A stretch of DNA of 10,353 nt from an uncultured Leptospiraceae bacterium (GCA_937924465.1 CALDSP010000237.1:1-10353); one strand, 5' to 3'; shown: positions 1-8,234, numbered from the stretch's first letter. Program-made: numbers and translations. Notes: generated by a model from the sequence alone, not told the origin.

Positions 1-1
1 A

Positions 2-1240
2 GGTTTAGCCATTCTTTATCCTGTTCCCGGAGAGGTCACTTATAACCCTCTTTTAGTTTTAGCAAATGCAAGAGTATTTTCAGAAAGACAAGTAGAACCA
101 AATGCTTACAACGCAATTCAACGCTTGCAGGCTACCTTTGCTCAAGTAGATATGCCTATCATTCCTAAACTGCGTTTTATAGGCGGTGTGCGTTATGAAA
201 ATAACTATCAAAAAGCAAAAACATATGTTACGAAGGATAGTAACAACATACGCAACTTGAGCTATGGTTGTGATTTTAATAAATACAAGGAGTCTGAATT
301 CGTTCGCGTTTGGTCCATAAACAACAATATTTGTTCAGTAGATAACAACGGAATTGGAGAAATTCGTACGAAAGATACACTCCCAGCTCTCAATTTTGTT
401 TATGAATTTAAAGAAGACATGAATCTTCGTTTTGGTTATTCTGAAACAATCACAAGGCCTGATCTAAGAGAGCTTTCTTCTTTTGGATTTAGTCCATATT
501 TTGGTGCAGACCGTGTATTTGGAAACTCTGATTTGCGCAGAACCTACATTCATAACTATGATTTTCGATGGGAATGGTATTTAAAAGGAGCTGATTATGT
601 AGGATTAGGAGCTTTTTATAAACATTTATCGAATCCAATAGAGCTTGTTGGTCAACCAGTTGCTGGAAGTATCAATGCCCGTTTTACTTTTGCAAATGCA
701 GAAAGTGGATACATTCGTGGGATTGAGTTTGATTTTAGAAAAGAATTATGGAATCTCTTTCGTGTAGAAACGAACTTCTTCTTTATTAAGTCTCTTGTAG
801 ATGTAATTGACTACAAGAAAAATGTAGCTATTCGTTCTGGAGTATTAGATAGAGTTGACAGAGCCGTAACTTATGATCCTACAAACATACGTAGACCCTT
901 GCAAGGGCAATCTGAATACGTCTTTAACTTAAAATGGGAGTGGTATGTAACGAAGGCTAAAAACGCTACAGTAGGATTATACTATAATTTCTTTGGAGAT
1001 AGAATCTTTGCAGTGGGTGCAAACGGAACACCAGATGCAATTGAAAAAGGCGTGGGAGTTACCGACATAGTCTTTCAATACAAACACTTAGAAAAGTATG
1101 ATTTTAAATTTGCAGCTAGAAATATCATGAATACAAGGTTTAGAGTATACCAAAAAAGTGAACTTACAGGAGAGAATGAACTTTTTCTTTCTTATAGAGA
1201 AGGAGTTAGCTTTTCTTTTTCTGCAAGTATGAAACTATAA
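2..1240 (+). CDS. TonB-dependent outer-membrane receptor, C-terminal beta-barrel part (5' end outside window)
   Basis: This is the 3' part of a TonB-dependent receptor, an outer-membrane barrel that imports iron complexes, vitamins or other scarce ligands using energy from TonB-ExbBD. The frame is open from base 2 and carries about 41 further codons before the TTG at 125, so 125 is not the true start. Only barrel sequence is present: alternating aromatic/polar strands, the receptor-typical stretch ALNFVYEF...LRFGYSETITRPDLREL (about 386-475), AESGYIRGIEFDF (about 700-735), and a last strand ending SFSASMKL at the stop. The ITRPD and SGYIRGIEF motifs recall the large TonB-dependent receptor class common in Caulobacter and Xanthomonas rather than the FecA or BtuB type (family knowledge, not tested). 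The plug and signal peptide lie to the left of the window. The substrate cannot be told. The downstream lipoprotein gene starts 9 bases after its stop, which suggests one operon. Confidence 0.88.
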   Translation, partial: GLAILYPVPGEVTYNPLLVLANARVFSERQVEPNAYNAIQRLQATFAQVDMPIIPKLRFIGGVRYENNYQKAKTYVTKDSNNIRNLSYGCDFNKYKESEFVRVWSINNNICSVDNNGIGEIRTKDTLPALNFVYEFKEDMNLRFGYSETITRPDLRELSSFGFSPYFGADRVFGNSDLRRTYIHNYDFRWEWYLKGADYVGLGAFYKHLSNPIELVGQPVAGSINARFTFANAESGYIRGIEFDFRKELWNLFRVETNFFFIKSLVDVIDYKKNVAIRSGVLDRVDRAVTYDPTNIRRPLQGQSEYVFNLKWEWYVTKAKNATVGLYYNFFGDRIFAVGANGTPDAIEKGVGVTDIVFQYKHLEKYDFKFAARNIMNTRFRVYQKSELTGENELFLSYREGVSFSFSASMKL

Positions 1241-1244
1241 GGAG
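1239..1244 (+). promoter_or_regulatory. Ribosome binding site of the lipoprotein gene, overlapping the receptor stop codon
   Basis: AAGGAG lies 5 bases before the ATG at 1250 and overlaps the TAA stop (1238-1240) of the upstream receptor. It fixes the lipoprotein start and indicates cotranscription, with possible translational coupling. Confidence 0.75.
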
Positions 1245-1249
1245 TTAGT

Positions 1250-2083
1250 ATGAAAAAAATTTACTTATTTTTCTTTATAATTAGCATTTGGAACTGTGCA
1301 AGTACTTCTACTGTTACGTTGGGTGCAAATACTCCTAAGGTAATCAAAAAGGAAGGATTCAATTCAAACACAAAAAGAGTTTCTACGCTCAACGTTTTTA
1401 ACTTAGAAACAAAAAAATTTGCTTCTAAAACAGATCCCACTATTATGGCTATAGGTTCTACTGTAGATGCAAAAATTAGTGAGATTTATGGAGAAGGAAT
1501 TGTAGGTGGAGATGCTATCTTGGAGCTCGCAGATAAATTGAAACTTACAAATTTTGAAAAAGCTGTACAAAATTTTATAGAATCAGAGCTTTCTTCCACT
1601 TCGTTTTCAATAGATTCTCAAAAAACACTCAATACAATAGTTGAAAAAGGAAAGATTGATGCTTTAGCATTTCCTATTGTGAATGGTGGTTCTGAAAAAT
1701 TACAAAGAGGAGAGAACTTAGAAATTATTGTAATCATTTACGATGGAAAGTCTGGAAAAACACAAATTTTAGCTTCTCATAACGTCAAAGCAAAAGCAGA
1801 AGATTTGACTCTTATGCAAGCTCAACCTGATCAAGCAAAAGCCAATATGACTCGTAGCGCACTTGAAAAGACAACAGAACTAATGAGTGCTTTAGGAAAA
1901 GAGGTGAATCCAAGTAAACCTTCAGATGTCAAAAAAGAAGAAAAAGTGACAAGTTCAGAAAGCAAAGAAGAAAAACCAGAAGAGCCGCTCAAACCATTCG
2001 ATGATTGGCTAGTATCTAAAATCAAAGTAGGGCTAGGTCCTATTGTAATGGGATTTCTTGGAGTTTTATTCTTTGTATTGTGA
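1250..2083 (+). CDS. Putative lipoprotein encoded directly downstream of a TonB-dependent receptor
   Basis: A 277-residue predicted lipoprotein of unknown function. The N-terminus is a lysine-led hydrophobic signal ending ISIWNC, with the lipidated Cys at residue 16. Asn at -1 and Trp at -2 would be poor in E. coli but fit the loose spirochaete lipobox. The mature part has an alpha/beta pattern at about 45-215. One stretch, NLEIIVIIYDGKSGK (about 157-170), looks like the edge strands of a small periplasmic domain resembling those of FlgO/CsgG-like proteins (inference). Residues 218-249 form a charged Lys/Glu/Ser/Pro-rich linker. The last 18 residues are hydrophobic and could be a C-terminal membrane segment, which is odd for a lipidated protein. 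It follows the TonB receptor after 9 bases with a good ribosome site, so it is probably an accessory of that receptor. No named family was recognised. Confidence 0.8.
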   Translation: MKKIYLFFFIISIWNCASTSTVTLGANTPKVIKKEGFNSNTKRVSTLNVFNLETKKFASKTDPTIMAIGSTVDAKISEIYGEGIVGGDAILELADKLKLTNFEKAVQNFIESELSSTSFSIDSQKTLNTIVEKGKIDALAFPIVNGGSEKLQRGENLEIIVIIYDGKSGKTQILASHNVKAKAEDLTLMQAQPDQAKANMTRSALEKTTELMSALGKEVNPSKPSDVKKEEKVTSSESKEEKPEEPLKPFDDWLVSKIKVGLGPIVMGFLGVLFFVL

Positions 2084-2149
2084 TTTGCACATAACGTTTA
2101 TGAGCTTAAAAGAATGAAATTTGGTTTTTAAAATATAAAAAGATAGAAG

Positions 2150-2237
<88 letters not shown>

Positions 2238-2275
2238 TGCTATGTTCAATTTTTTAAAAACTAATCTTTCGTCAA

Positions 2276-2307
2276 GAAAAAAGAGTTGATCTTTTTTCCA
2301 TATGGAA
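2276..2307. promoter_or_regulatory. Overlapping inverted repeats between tRNA-Ser and the adenylate cyclase gene
   Basis: Two exact dyads share this divergent intergenic region. GAAAAAAGA (2276-2284) and TCTTTTTTC (2290-2298) form a 9-bp inverted repeat around GTTGA. TTCCATATGGAA (2296-2307) is a perfect 12-bp palindrome, 29 bases before the cyclase start. The palindrome has the size and symmetry of a homodimeric regulator operator, and a poor -35-like TTGATC (2286-2291) lies just upstream. The first dyad is too AT-rich to be a convincing terminator. An operator role is inference. Confidence 0.35.
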
Positions 2308-2336
2308 TAGTGTAAAACCCGTTTTAAAGTTATAAA

Positions 2337-5333
2337 ATGAATAGAATAGGGAGAGTTAAGAAAATTATTTACAAAATTTTTACTCTCCTCTTATTTTCTT
2401 TTTTTGTCTCATATTGTAACAAGGACATTCCTTCTGCTGTATTAAAACAAGGCAAGTTAGAGGTTTTTTCTTATCTTGAAAATTATGAAATCCAAGGTGA
2501 AATTGCTTACTCTAAAGATTTTGCATTTTCTACAAATAGTGTAGACTATGTTAGTATAAATCAGCTTAAGCAAGGTATAACAGGAAAGTATCTTTTTTAT
2601 CTAGAAGGAATAGATTCTAAAAGAGAATTTCTAATTTTAAATTTTTTATCAAATAACGTACCTGCTCAAGTATTAGTAAATGGTAAATTAGAATTTTCTA
2701 ATATTCCAAACACATTAGATAAGTTTTCTTTAGAGCCTTATATACTAATTCCAGTCTCAAACAGAGAACGGACTAAAGTTGAGATTTTTGTTTATCCTTC
2801 GCTAAGTAATTTTGGTTTAATAAACCAAGTAAATTTGAAACTCCTTTCTTACTCACAAGCCTCTAAGCAAAAATTTTTATATAGCTTACTACAAGTTTGT
2901 TTATTATTTGGAATAGTTTTAGTTTTAATCATTACAAAAAATACTATTGTTTTCTTAAACTCTTTAGTTTTAACTTTTTATTTTGTTTTGTTTTACTTTA
3001 CTCATTTTTTTGGTTTTACAAGTATTGCAGAAAATTTTATAGAATATAATTTTTTCTTAAAAGTTATTTTATTCACCCTACAAATTCCAGTTTTAAATTA
3101 TCTTTATCATCGGTTTAATAGTTTATCAAAAATTTTTATATTTCCACTGCTCGCTTTAATTTCTTTGAGTTTACCTTATCTTTTAAATGAGTTAGCTCTT
3201 GCTTATGAAAATTTATTTATTCTAAGTTACTATGTTATACAGAGTTTTTTAATTTCTTTAAGAAAAAATTTAATTCTTAGAAAAAACAAAAAAGATTTAA
3301 TTACAATTCTCAATTCCTATAAACGAGAGTTATTACGCATTAGAAAGGATTTTGTAAATTCTCAAGCAGAGTTTTATCAAAAAATTCTAAACAAATCCCT
3401 CCAAATGGTTTCCTATATGGAAAAACTAGAAATTCAAACAAATGAAATGGAAACTTTCAATAGGTTAGTTGTTGAATTATTGGAAGGTAAAAATATCAAT
3501 CAAGTTTTAGATTCTATATTTGAACATTTGCATACTTATTATAAGGCAGATGTTACTTTTATATATTTTATTGATTCTCAAATACAAGAGTTTTACGCGT
3601 ACAGGGGTTCTTGTAGAAATATCCCTGAAGAAGTTTATAATTTTATGTTAACTAAAAGGATGCCTCTTTCTAAAGAGGCGGGTTATTCTTACATTGCTTA
3701 TAAAAGAAAAAAAATTATTTATAAAGAAAACATAAAAACAAAATACAAGAAATTCAAAGATTCTAATAACTCAAATATTACATATCTTCCGGAAGTAATG
3801 TCTTCCCTATATATTCCTATTTTTATTCAAGATAAATTTCAAGGAATCTTCTTTTTGGCTTCCTTTAACCATTCCATGAATTTAAACAAAGAAAAACTAA
3901 AATATATTTCTATGTTTACGAATCAAGTTGCCTCTGCAATTCAAAAGGAAAAAATCTTACAAGAAATGGAAAAAGAAAGAGAAAAAGCAGAAAAAGCTAA
4001 GTTTGTAGCCGAAGAAGCAATGAAAGAAATTGAAGCCATTAATTCTTTAGCTAAAGATATAAATGAAAATTTAGACCTAAAATTCATTATGCAAAAAATT
4101 ATGGAATTTGTAGAGGAACATTATGAAATTCATTACTATAGTTTGTATTTTGTAAATAGCAAAAAGACCAAAGTTAAACTCTTAGATGCTAAGTTTCCAA
4201 GTGAGATTTCTTCCCAAATTCGTAAAAAAATTTCAGAAATAGAATTTCCACTGAATGTTGAAAGAGGAGCCCATGCTTTTATTTATCAATCTAATAAGAT
4301 GATTTATTTTAAAACGTTAGGTGAAACTTACATTTCTCCTGAAGAAGCTGAGGTTTTAAATTATTTAAATATAGCTTCTATGATTGGAATTCCTCTTAGA
4401 TTAAAGGGAGAGGTTATAGGAATTTTGAGTTTTTATAGTTATCAAAAATTAAAATTAACCAAACGTCAACTAAAAACAATTTCTGGATTAGGAGAACAAG
4501 TCGCAGGAGCTATTCACAATTCCCGACTTTATAGGGAAATTCAACAAGAAAAAGAAAAGTCAGAAAATCTTTTACTAAGTATTTTACCACCAAAAATTGC
4601 AACAGAACTAAAGAATAAAGGCAAAGTGGTTCCTGTTTTTTATGAGTCAGCGACTATTTTATTCACTGATTTTGTAGGGTTTACGAAAATTGCAGAGAAA
4701 TTAAAACCAGAGCAGTTACTTATTGAATTAGATGGATACTTTACTTACTTTGATTTTATATGTGAGCGTTTTAACTTGGAGAAATTGAAAACTATAGGTG
4801 ACTCGTATATGTGTGCAGGTGGACTTCCAAATATAAATAATACTCATCCTTTGGATGTTTGTCTTGCCTCTTTGGAGTTTCGAGATTTTACTTTAAGAAT
4901 GCAAGAAGTAGCTAAAGCCTCCAAAGAAGAAGATACGATACTTTGGGAATTGAGAATAGGAGTACATACGGGACCTCTCATTGGAGGAGTAATAGGAACA
5001 ACAAAATTTGCTTTCGATGTATGGGGAGATAGTGTAAATATTGCAAGTCGAACAGAAAGCAGTGGAGAAAGAGGCAAGGTCAACATTAGTGAGGCAACTT
5101 ATGAACTTGTGAAAGAATTTTTTGTTTGCGAATATAGAGGAAAAATTTCCATGAAGAATCGTGGCAATATGGGTATGTATTTTCTAAATTCACTCAAACC
5201 CGAATACTCGGATAACGAAGAAGGAACTCTTCCCAATCAAAAATTTTGGGAAGTTTATGAAAAAATAAAAAGTGGAGAAATCTCACTTTTTCATTTATCT
5301 AAAGAAAAACAGAGTTTACTTAAAGTAATTTAA
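2337..5333 (+). CDS. Membrane adenylate cyclase, class IIIa, with periplasmic sensor, membrane segments and two GAF domains
   Basis: Converts ATP to the second messenger cAMP at the inner membrane. Order of parts over 998 residues: basic, hydrophobic leader (1-27) ending VSYC, a possible but weak lipobox with Tyr at -1; a beta-rich periplasmic domain (about 30-178) with a VLVNGKLE stretch, resembling the 7TMR-DISM extracellular type; five or six membrane segments (about 180-310); a coiled coil; GAF 1 (about 370-540); a charged coiled coil; GAF 2 (about 568-732); a linker; then the cyclase domain (about 745-960). Catalytic residues are all present: metal-binding D778 (LFTDFVGFT) and D822 (TIGDSYM), adenine-selecting K818 and D894 (FDVWGD), transition-state N901 and R905. 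The K/D pair indicates ATP rather than GTP. The ATG at 2337 is the first start in an open frame, but I see no ribosome site before it. No cyclase partner gene lies beside it. Confidence 0.92.
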   Translation: MNRIGRVKKIIYKIFTLLLFSFFVSYCNKDIPSAVLKQGKLEVFSYLENYEIQGEIAYSKDFAFSTNSVDYVSINQLKQGITGKYLFYLEGIDSKREFLILNFLSNNVPAQVLVNGKLEFSNIPNTLDKFSLEPYILIPVSNRERTKVEIFVYPSLSNFGLINQVNLKLLSYSQASKQKFLYSLLQVCLLFGIVLVLIITKNTIVFLNSLVLTFYFVLFYFTHFFGFTSIAENFIEYNFFLKVILFTLQIPVLNYLYHRFNSLSKIFIFPLLALISLSLPYLLNELALAYENLFILSYYVIQSFLISLRKNLILRKNKKDLITILNSYKRELLRIRKDFVNSQAEFYQKILNKSLQMVSYMEKLEIQTNEMETFNRLVVELLEGKNINQVLDSIFEHLHTYYKADVTFIYFIDSQIQEFYAYRGSCRNIPEEVYNFMLTKRMPLSKEAGYSYIAYKRKKIIYKENIKTKYKKFKDSNNSNITYLPEVMSSLYIPIFIQDKFQGIFFLASFNHSMNLNKEKLKYISMFTNQVASAIQKEKILQEMEKEREKAEKAKFVAEEAMKEIEAINSLAKDINENLDLKFIMQKIMEFVEEHYEIHYYSLYFVNSKKTKVKLLDAKFPSEISSQIRKKISEIEFPLNVERGAHAFIYQSNKMIYFKTLGETYISPEEAEVLNYLNIASMIGIPLRLKGEVIGILSFYSYQKLKLTKRQLKTISGLGEQVAGAIHNSRLYREIQQEKEKSENLLLSILPPKIATELKNKGKVVPVFYESATILFTDFVGFTKIAEKLKPEQLLIELDGYFTYFDFICERFNLEKLKTIGDSYMCAGGLPNINNTHPLDVCLASLEFRDFTLRMQEVAKASKEEDTILWELRIGVHTGPLIGGVIGTTKFAFDVWGDSVNIASRTESSGERGKVNISEATYELVKEFFVCEYRGKISMKNRGNMGMYFLNSLKPEYSDNEEGTLPNQKFWEVYEKIKSGEISLFHLSKEKQSLLKVI

Positions 5334-5467
5334 TATTAAAAAAGTCCTATCGCTCAACGTCCATTCTAATACACAAATATGCAGAAAAAATTTTTTATTA
5401 AGTATAAATTTTAGAAATTAATAGTTTCTACATTGTTTTATTTTCTATATTTTGATTTATGATACTT

Positions 5468-5473
5468 TATAAT
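5468..5473 (+). promoter_or_regulatory. Candidate -10 box for the second TonB-dependent receptor
   Basis: A perfect TATAAT lies 31 bases before the ATG at 5505, a sensible distance for a short leader. No good -35 hexamer sits 16-18 bases upstream, so this is only a candidate; AT-rich DNA yields such matches by chance. Confidence 0.35.
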
Positions 5474-5490
5474 GAATACTTAACACTGTA

Positions 5491-5495
5491 AAGGA
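5491..5495 (+). promoter_or_regulatory. Ribosome binding site of the second receptor
   Basis: AAGGA ends 9 bases before the ATG at 5505. That ATG is followed immediately by a signal peptide, so together they fix the start of the receptor gene. Confidence 0.6.
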
Positions 5496-5504
5496 CTGAA
5501 GAAT

Positions 5505-5915
5505 ATGGTATTTATTTTTAGGTTTTTAGTTATGTTTTTTATTATTGGAATGTCTATTTCCTTTTATGCCCAAGAAGTTAACAAAAAAGTTTACATAGGA
5601 CTTTTTAAGCCATTTCAATCTTCAGAAACTCCGGAAATTTCAAAAAAAATACAAGATGAGTTTATTTCACAAACTAAAGACATAAATTTCATAAAAGGTA
5701 AATCTACTGCAACTGAACAGTCTTTAAAAGAAGCAAAAGCAAACAATGCAGATTTTTTTATAGATGGTTTTTATAAGAAGAAGGAAAATTCTAATTTAGA
5801 ATTATTCATTCAAATCTATGATGTAAATACTGGAAGTGTTATAGATGCTCATCAGTTTTTAAATTACTACAAGAGAATGAGGTTATCACCGCTTCCAGAA
5901 CAAAGGAAAGTTTAA
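5505..5915 (+). CDS. N-terminal part of a frameshifted TonB-dependent receptor: signal peptide plus periplasmic domain
   Basis: The first 120 codons encode a signal peptide with a likely SPase I site after SFYA (residue 22). A small alpha/beta periplasmic domain follows (about 25-119), ending LELFIQIYDVNTGSVIDAHQ. The remaining codons, up to the stop at 5915, look like out-of-frame tail: the other frame over the same bases encodes a textbook receptor start (NEVITASRTKESL...DVPAS). The real product was, or is, one protein joined to the plug and barrel encoded from 5864. The 136-residue ORF as it stands would be a secreted domain with a 16-residue nonsense tail. The domain ending resembles a stretch of the lipoprotein encoded at 1250-2083. 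Such pre-plug domains may act in binding or signalling in the periplasm (inference); the fold was not recognised with certainty. Confidence 0.7.
   Translation: MVFIFRFLVMFFIIGMSISFYAQEVNKKVYIGLFKPFQSSETPEISKKIQDEFISQTKDINFIKGKSTATEQSLKEAKANNADFFIDGFYKKKENSNLELFIQIYDVNTGSVIDAHQFLNYYKRMRLSPLPEQRKV
5858..5864 (+). other. Slippery heptamer T TTA AAT at the receptor frame change
   Basis: In the frame starting at 5505 the codons read CAG TTT TTA AAT, giving a correctly phased X XXY YYZ heptamer (U UUA AAU). A -1 slip here moves ribosomes exactly into the frame encoding the receptor plug and barrel, joining ...DAHQFLN to LLQENEVITASR. The same T5A3 run is equally a natural place for a one-base deletion or a sequencing error. 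No strong stem-loop follows within 10 bases and no Shine-Dalgarno-like stimulator lies at the usual distance, so programmed slippage is only a possibility. Confidence 0.5.
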
Positions 5916-8110
5916 TTGATGTTCCAGCTTCAACAGTAATCATTACTGAGGCAGATTTTAAACAAAGAGGTTATTTTAGTTTAGATGAAGTCCTACATGA
6001 CCTTCCCGGTATGGATGTGATCAATACAAATGGTACAGATTATAATATAATTTACCAAAGAGGATATAGAACACCACTTACTACTAGAACCTTGTTTATG
6101 GTAAATGGAATTATTCAAAATGATCTTTGGGCACAAGTGGCAACAATTACTAGACAATATCCAGTATCTAATATAAAGCGAATAGAGGTTATTTATGGTC
6201 CAGCTTCCGCAGTTTATGGTCCGAATGCCTTTCTTGGAATTATAAACGTTATTACTAAAGATGGAAAGGAACTAAATTCCAATGGAGTAAGTGGAAAAGT
6301 AAGTGCTCAATTTTTAGGAGGAAGTTTTAAAGGATATTCTGTGGATGGTGCAGCCAATGCAAAAATTGGAGATCTTACAATTGTAACATCAGCCAAGAGG
6401 TATGAAGGAGAAGATCCTGACCTCTCTAAGAGGGGAATGTATCAGTCCAACTATTGGTCACAGAACCCTTATATATGGGGACCTATTCTTTATCAGAGCA
6501 ATGGTGGTGTGCCAATGGGAAAATATAAGGATCCTGTGAATGATTGGGGAAACTTTACAAATGTAACGTACAAAACTCTTAAGTTTGGACTAACAATTTG
6601 GGACAAACTAGAAGGTTATGGTCCGTACTATCCTTCAGACAAATCTCAGCCTGCTGCTCTTTGGGGTAAACGACAAGTACATTTTAATGTCGAAAATGAT
6701 GTAGAGCTAAGTTCTAAAGTTCGTTCTTTTACTCAAATCGTCGTGAAAGATGATAGAATCTATGGAAACTGGGCAGAGGCAGATGATTATCCGTACACAG
6801 GAAAGGACATGTTTTCTTCTGTGAGCTTTACCCGATGGAATACAAGAAGTAAAAGTTTGTTGGCAAATCAAAATTTGGAACTACAGGTAAATAACAATGT
6901 AAAGCTAATTTCAGGCTTAAAAGTAGAATATAAAAAATTGACTAAAGAGTATGATATACCAGGCTATTATTCCTCTTTTAGTTCTGTTCCACTTTTAAAT
7001 CCCGATATTAATCCATCCATAAAAAAAGAATATCCTTCTGGGTTTGGAGTTGTATCCAGCACAGAACTTTTTTATCTAAGACCTCCTTCACCTAAGGCAG
7101 AAATGCCTGATGAAAATACAATCGGTACAATAGACAGAGGAGCCTTTTTGTTAAGTATTATTGAGATAGGAAAAATTCGATTGAGTCCGGGGGTAAGATA
7201 TGATCATAACTCTATATATGGACAATCTGTTAACCCAAGGGTGACTGGAATTTACAGAATTACCGAAAACAAAGCAATTAAACTACTTTACGGAGAGGCG
7301 TTTAATGAGCCACAACCTCGACAATTATTTGGGGCTTGGAGTGGGAGAACTGCAGATATAAATTTGAAACCTGAAAAGGCTCGATCTTATGAAATTATTT
7401 ATTTTCAGCAAGGGAAAGGTCTTCTCAATGAGTTTTCTTTATATTATTCCAGATATGAAAACGTAATCAAGGAATCAGCAAAGAATGCAGGAAAAAGAAG
7501 GATTTATGGTTTTGAATATAGGTTAAAGTATAGCTTTGAAAATTTTATCCCAAGATCAGATCAAGTGTCTGTATATTTTAACTATACTTTTACAGAATCC
7601 CTGAGTAGTATTTATTATGATCACAAATTGGCACCCAACATTAAAACGGAGGCTTGGATGGAAGGAGAAACTTTTTTAGGGCAATATGAGTATCTTTATC
7701 CCGATTTGAGTCCCAACTTACCTAGAAAACAGAAATACACAACGTTGGGCGACATTGCTCCTCATAAGTTTAATGTTGGAATTAATCTGCCAATTCTAGA
7801 AAGCTGGAACATTAATTTACGTGGAAACTATATTGGAAAAAGACAATTATATGGGAGAAATCCTTTAAGAGATAAAGGTATAACTACTAGTCCATACTTT
7901 TTACTTCATTTAACAATTACTTATACTTTGAAAGAATATGGGTACATTTCTTTTAAAGTTGGAAATTTATTAAATCATAGTTACTTACACCCCGGTGGAG
8001 AGGCTGCTGGAGCAGGTGATAACTATTATTTTAGGTCTGCTGGTTATCATTCATCTCTTCTACCTCAAGCAGACAGATTTTACGTACTCAATTGCACTTT
8101 TATATTTTAA
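5864..8110 (+). CDS. TonB-dependent outer-membrane receptor, plug and barrel (downstream part of the frameshifted gene)
   Basis: This frame encodes a complete TonB-dependent receptor body of about 748 residues. It begins NEVITASRTKESL, then DVPASTVIITEADFKQRGY and LDEVLHDLPGMDV, the standard start of the plug. RIEVIYGPASAVYGPNAF and INVITK (about 6180-6260) are the conserved plug end. The rest is a 22-strand-type barrel finishing on a terminal Phe (FYVLNCTFIF). The LKPEKARSYEI region (about 7365-7395) is also typical. There is no start codon with a ribosome site before the plug; the first ATG (6011) lies inside the plug, after some 49 conserved codons. Expression therefore needs the upstream frame (5505-5864) and a -1 shift. 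Apart from that one lesion the 2.2-kb frame is undamaged, so the change is recent, programmed or an error. The joined protein would have about 868 residues. The ligand is unknown. Confidence 0.85.
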   Translation, partial: LLQENEVITASRTKESLIDVPASTVIITEADFKQRGYFSLDEVLHDLPGMDVINTNGTDYNIIYQRGYRTPLTTRTLFMVNGIIQNDLWAQVATITRQYPVSNIKRIEVIYGPASAVYGPNAFLGIINVITKDGKELNSNGVSGKVSAQFLGGSFKGYSVDGAANAKIGDLTIVTSAKRYEGEDPDLSKRGMYQSNYWSQNPYIWGPILYQSNGGVPMGKYKDPVNDWGNFTNVTYKTLKFGLTIWDKLEGYGPYYPSDKSQPAALWGKRQVHFNVENDVELSSKVRSFTQIVVKDDRIYGNWAEADDYPYTGKDMFSSVSFTRWNTRSKSLLANQNLELQVNNNVKLISGLKVEYKKLTKEYDIPGYYSSFSSVPLLNPDINPSIKKEYPSGFGVVSSTELFYLRPPSPKAEMPDENTIGTIDRGAFLLSIIEIGKIRLSPGVRYDHNSIYGQSVNPRVTGIYRITENKAIKLLYGEAFNEPQPRQLFGAWSGRTADINLKPEKARSYEIIYFQQGKGLLNEFSLYYSRYENVIKESAKNAGKRRIYGFEYRLKYSFENFIPRSDQVSVYFNYTFTESLSSIYYDHKLAPNIKTEAWMEGETFLGQYEYLYPDLSPNLPRKQKYTTLGDIAPHKFNVGINLPILESWNINLRGNYIGKRQLYGRNPLRDKGITTSPYFLLHLTITYTLKEYGYISFKVGNLLNHSYLHPGGEAAGAGDNYYFRSAGYHSSLLPQADRFYVLNCTFIF

Positions 8111-8234
8111 AAAGTTTTTCTATTTCAGAAGAAGAATTGTGTCAAAAAAAAATTAGAAAAAAATAGTATTCAAAAAAAAATCCAAACAATTTGGAGTCCT
8201 TTACCTGACTACGCGCAAGGGAGCTTATTTTTGG
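8111..8234. other. Intergenic stretch rich in A runs
   Basis: No gene recognised. Three A8-A9 runs interrupt the sequence, and short open stretches on both strands show no family resemblance. No convincing terminator was seen for the receptor gene. Confidence 0.4.

Larger units (their letters stand above)
5334..5504. other. AT-rich intergenic region before the second receptor
   Basis: A 171-base gap with no plausible gene on either strand. It contains a 12-base A6T6 tract (5385-5396), probably intrinsically bent DNA, and a promoter candidate near its right end. I see no GC-rich hairpin with a T run, so there is no clear terminator for the cyclase gene. Confidence 0.5.

Noticed and set aside
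1831..2025. 64-codon minus-strand ORF inside the lipoprotein gene
   Set aside because: It is Ser-rich, opposite the Lys/Glu-rich linker of the lipoprotein, has no ribosome site and shows no family pattern; it is a shadow of the real gene.
2090..2108. Hairpin CATAA-CGT-TTATG after the lipoprotein gene as a terminator
   Set aside because: It has only a 5-bp AT-rich stem with a 3-base loop and no T tract after it.
2247..2275. Promoter for the tRNA on the minus strand (TTGACG at 2275-2270)
   Set aside because: The -35 match is good, but no recognisable -10 box lies 16-18 bases further on, so I could not support a complete promoter.
2276..2298. Intrinsic terminator formed by GAAAAAAGA/TCTTTTTTC
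   Set aside because: The stem is almost all A-T and no T run follows it outside the stem.
4844..5086. 80-codon minus-strand ORF inside the cyclase gene
   Set aside because: It lies wholly over the conserved catalytic domain on the other strand and shows no protein-like pattern.
5934..5948. CAGTAAT-C-ATTACTG as the stimulatory hairpin for -1 frameshifting
   Set aside because: It lies about 70 bases downstream of the slippery site instead of the usual 5-9, and the stem is weak.
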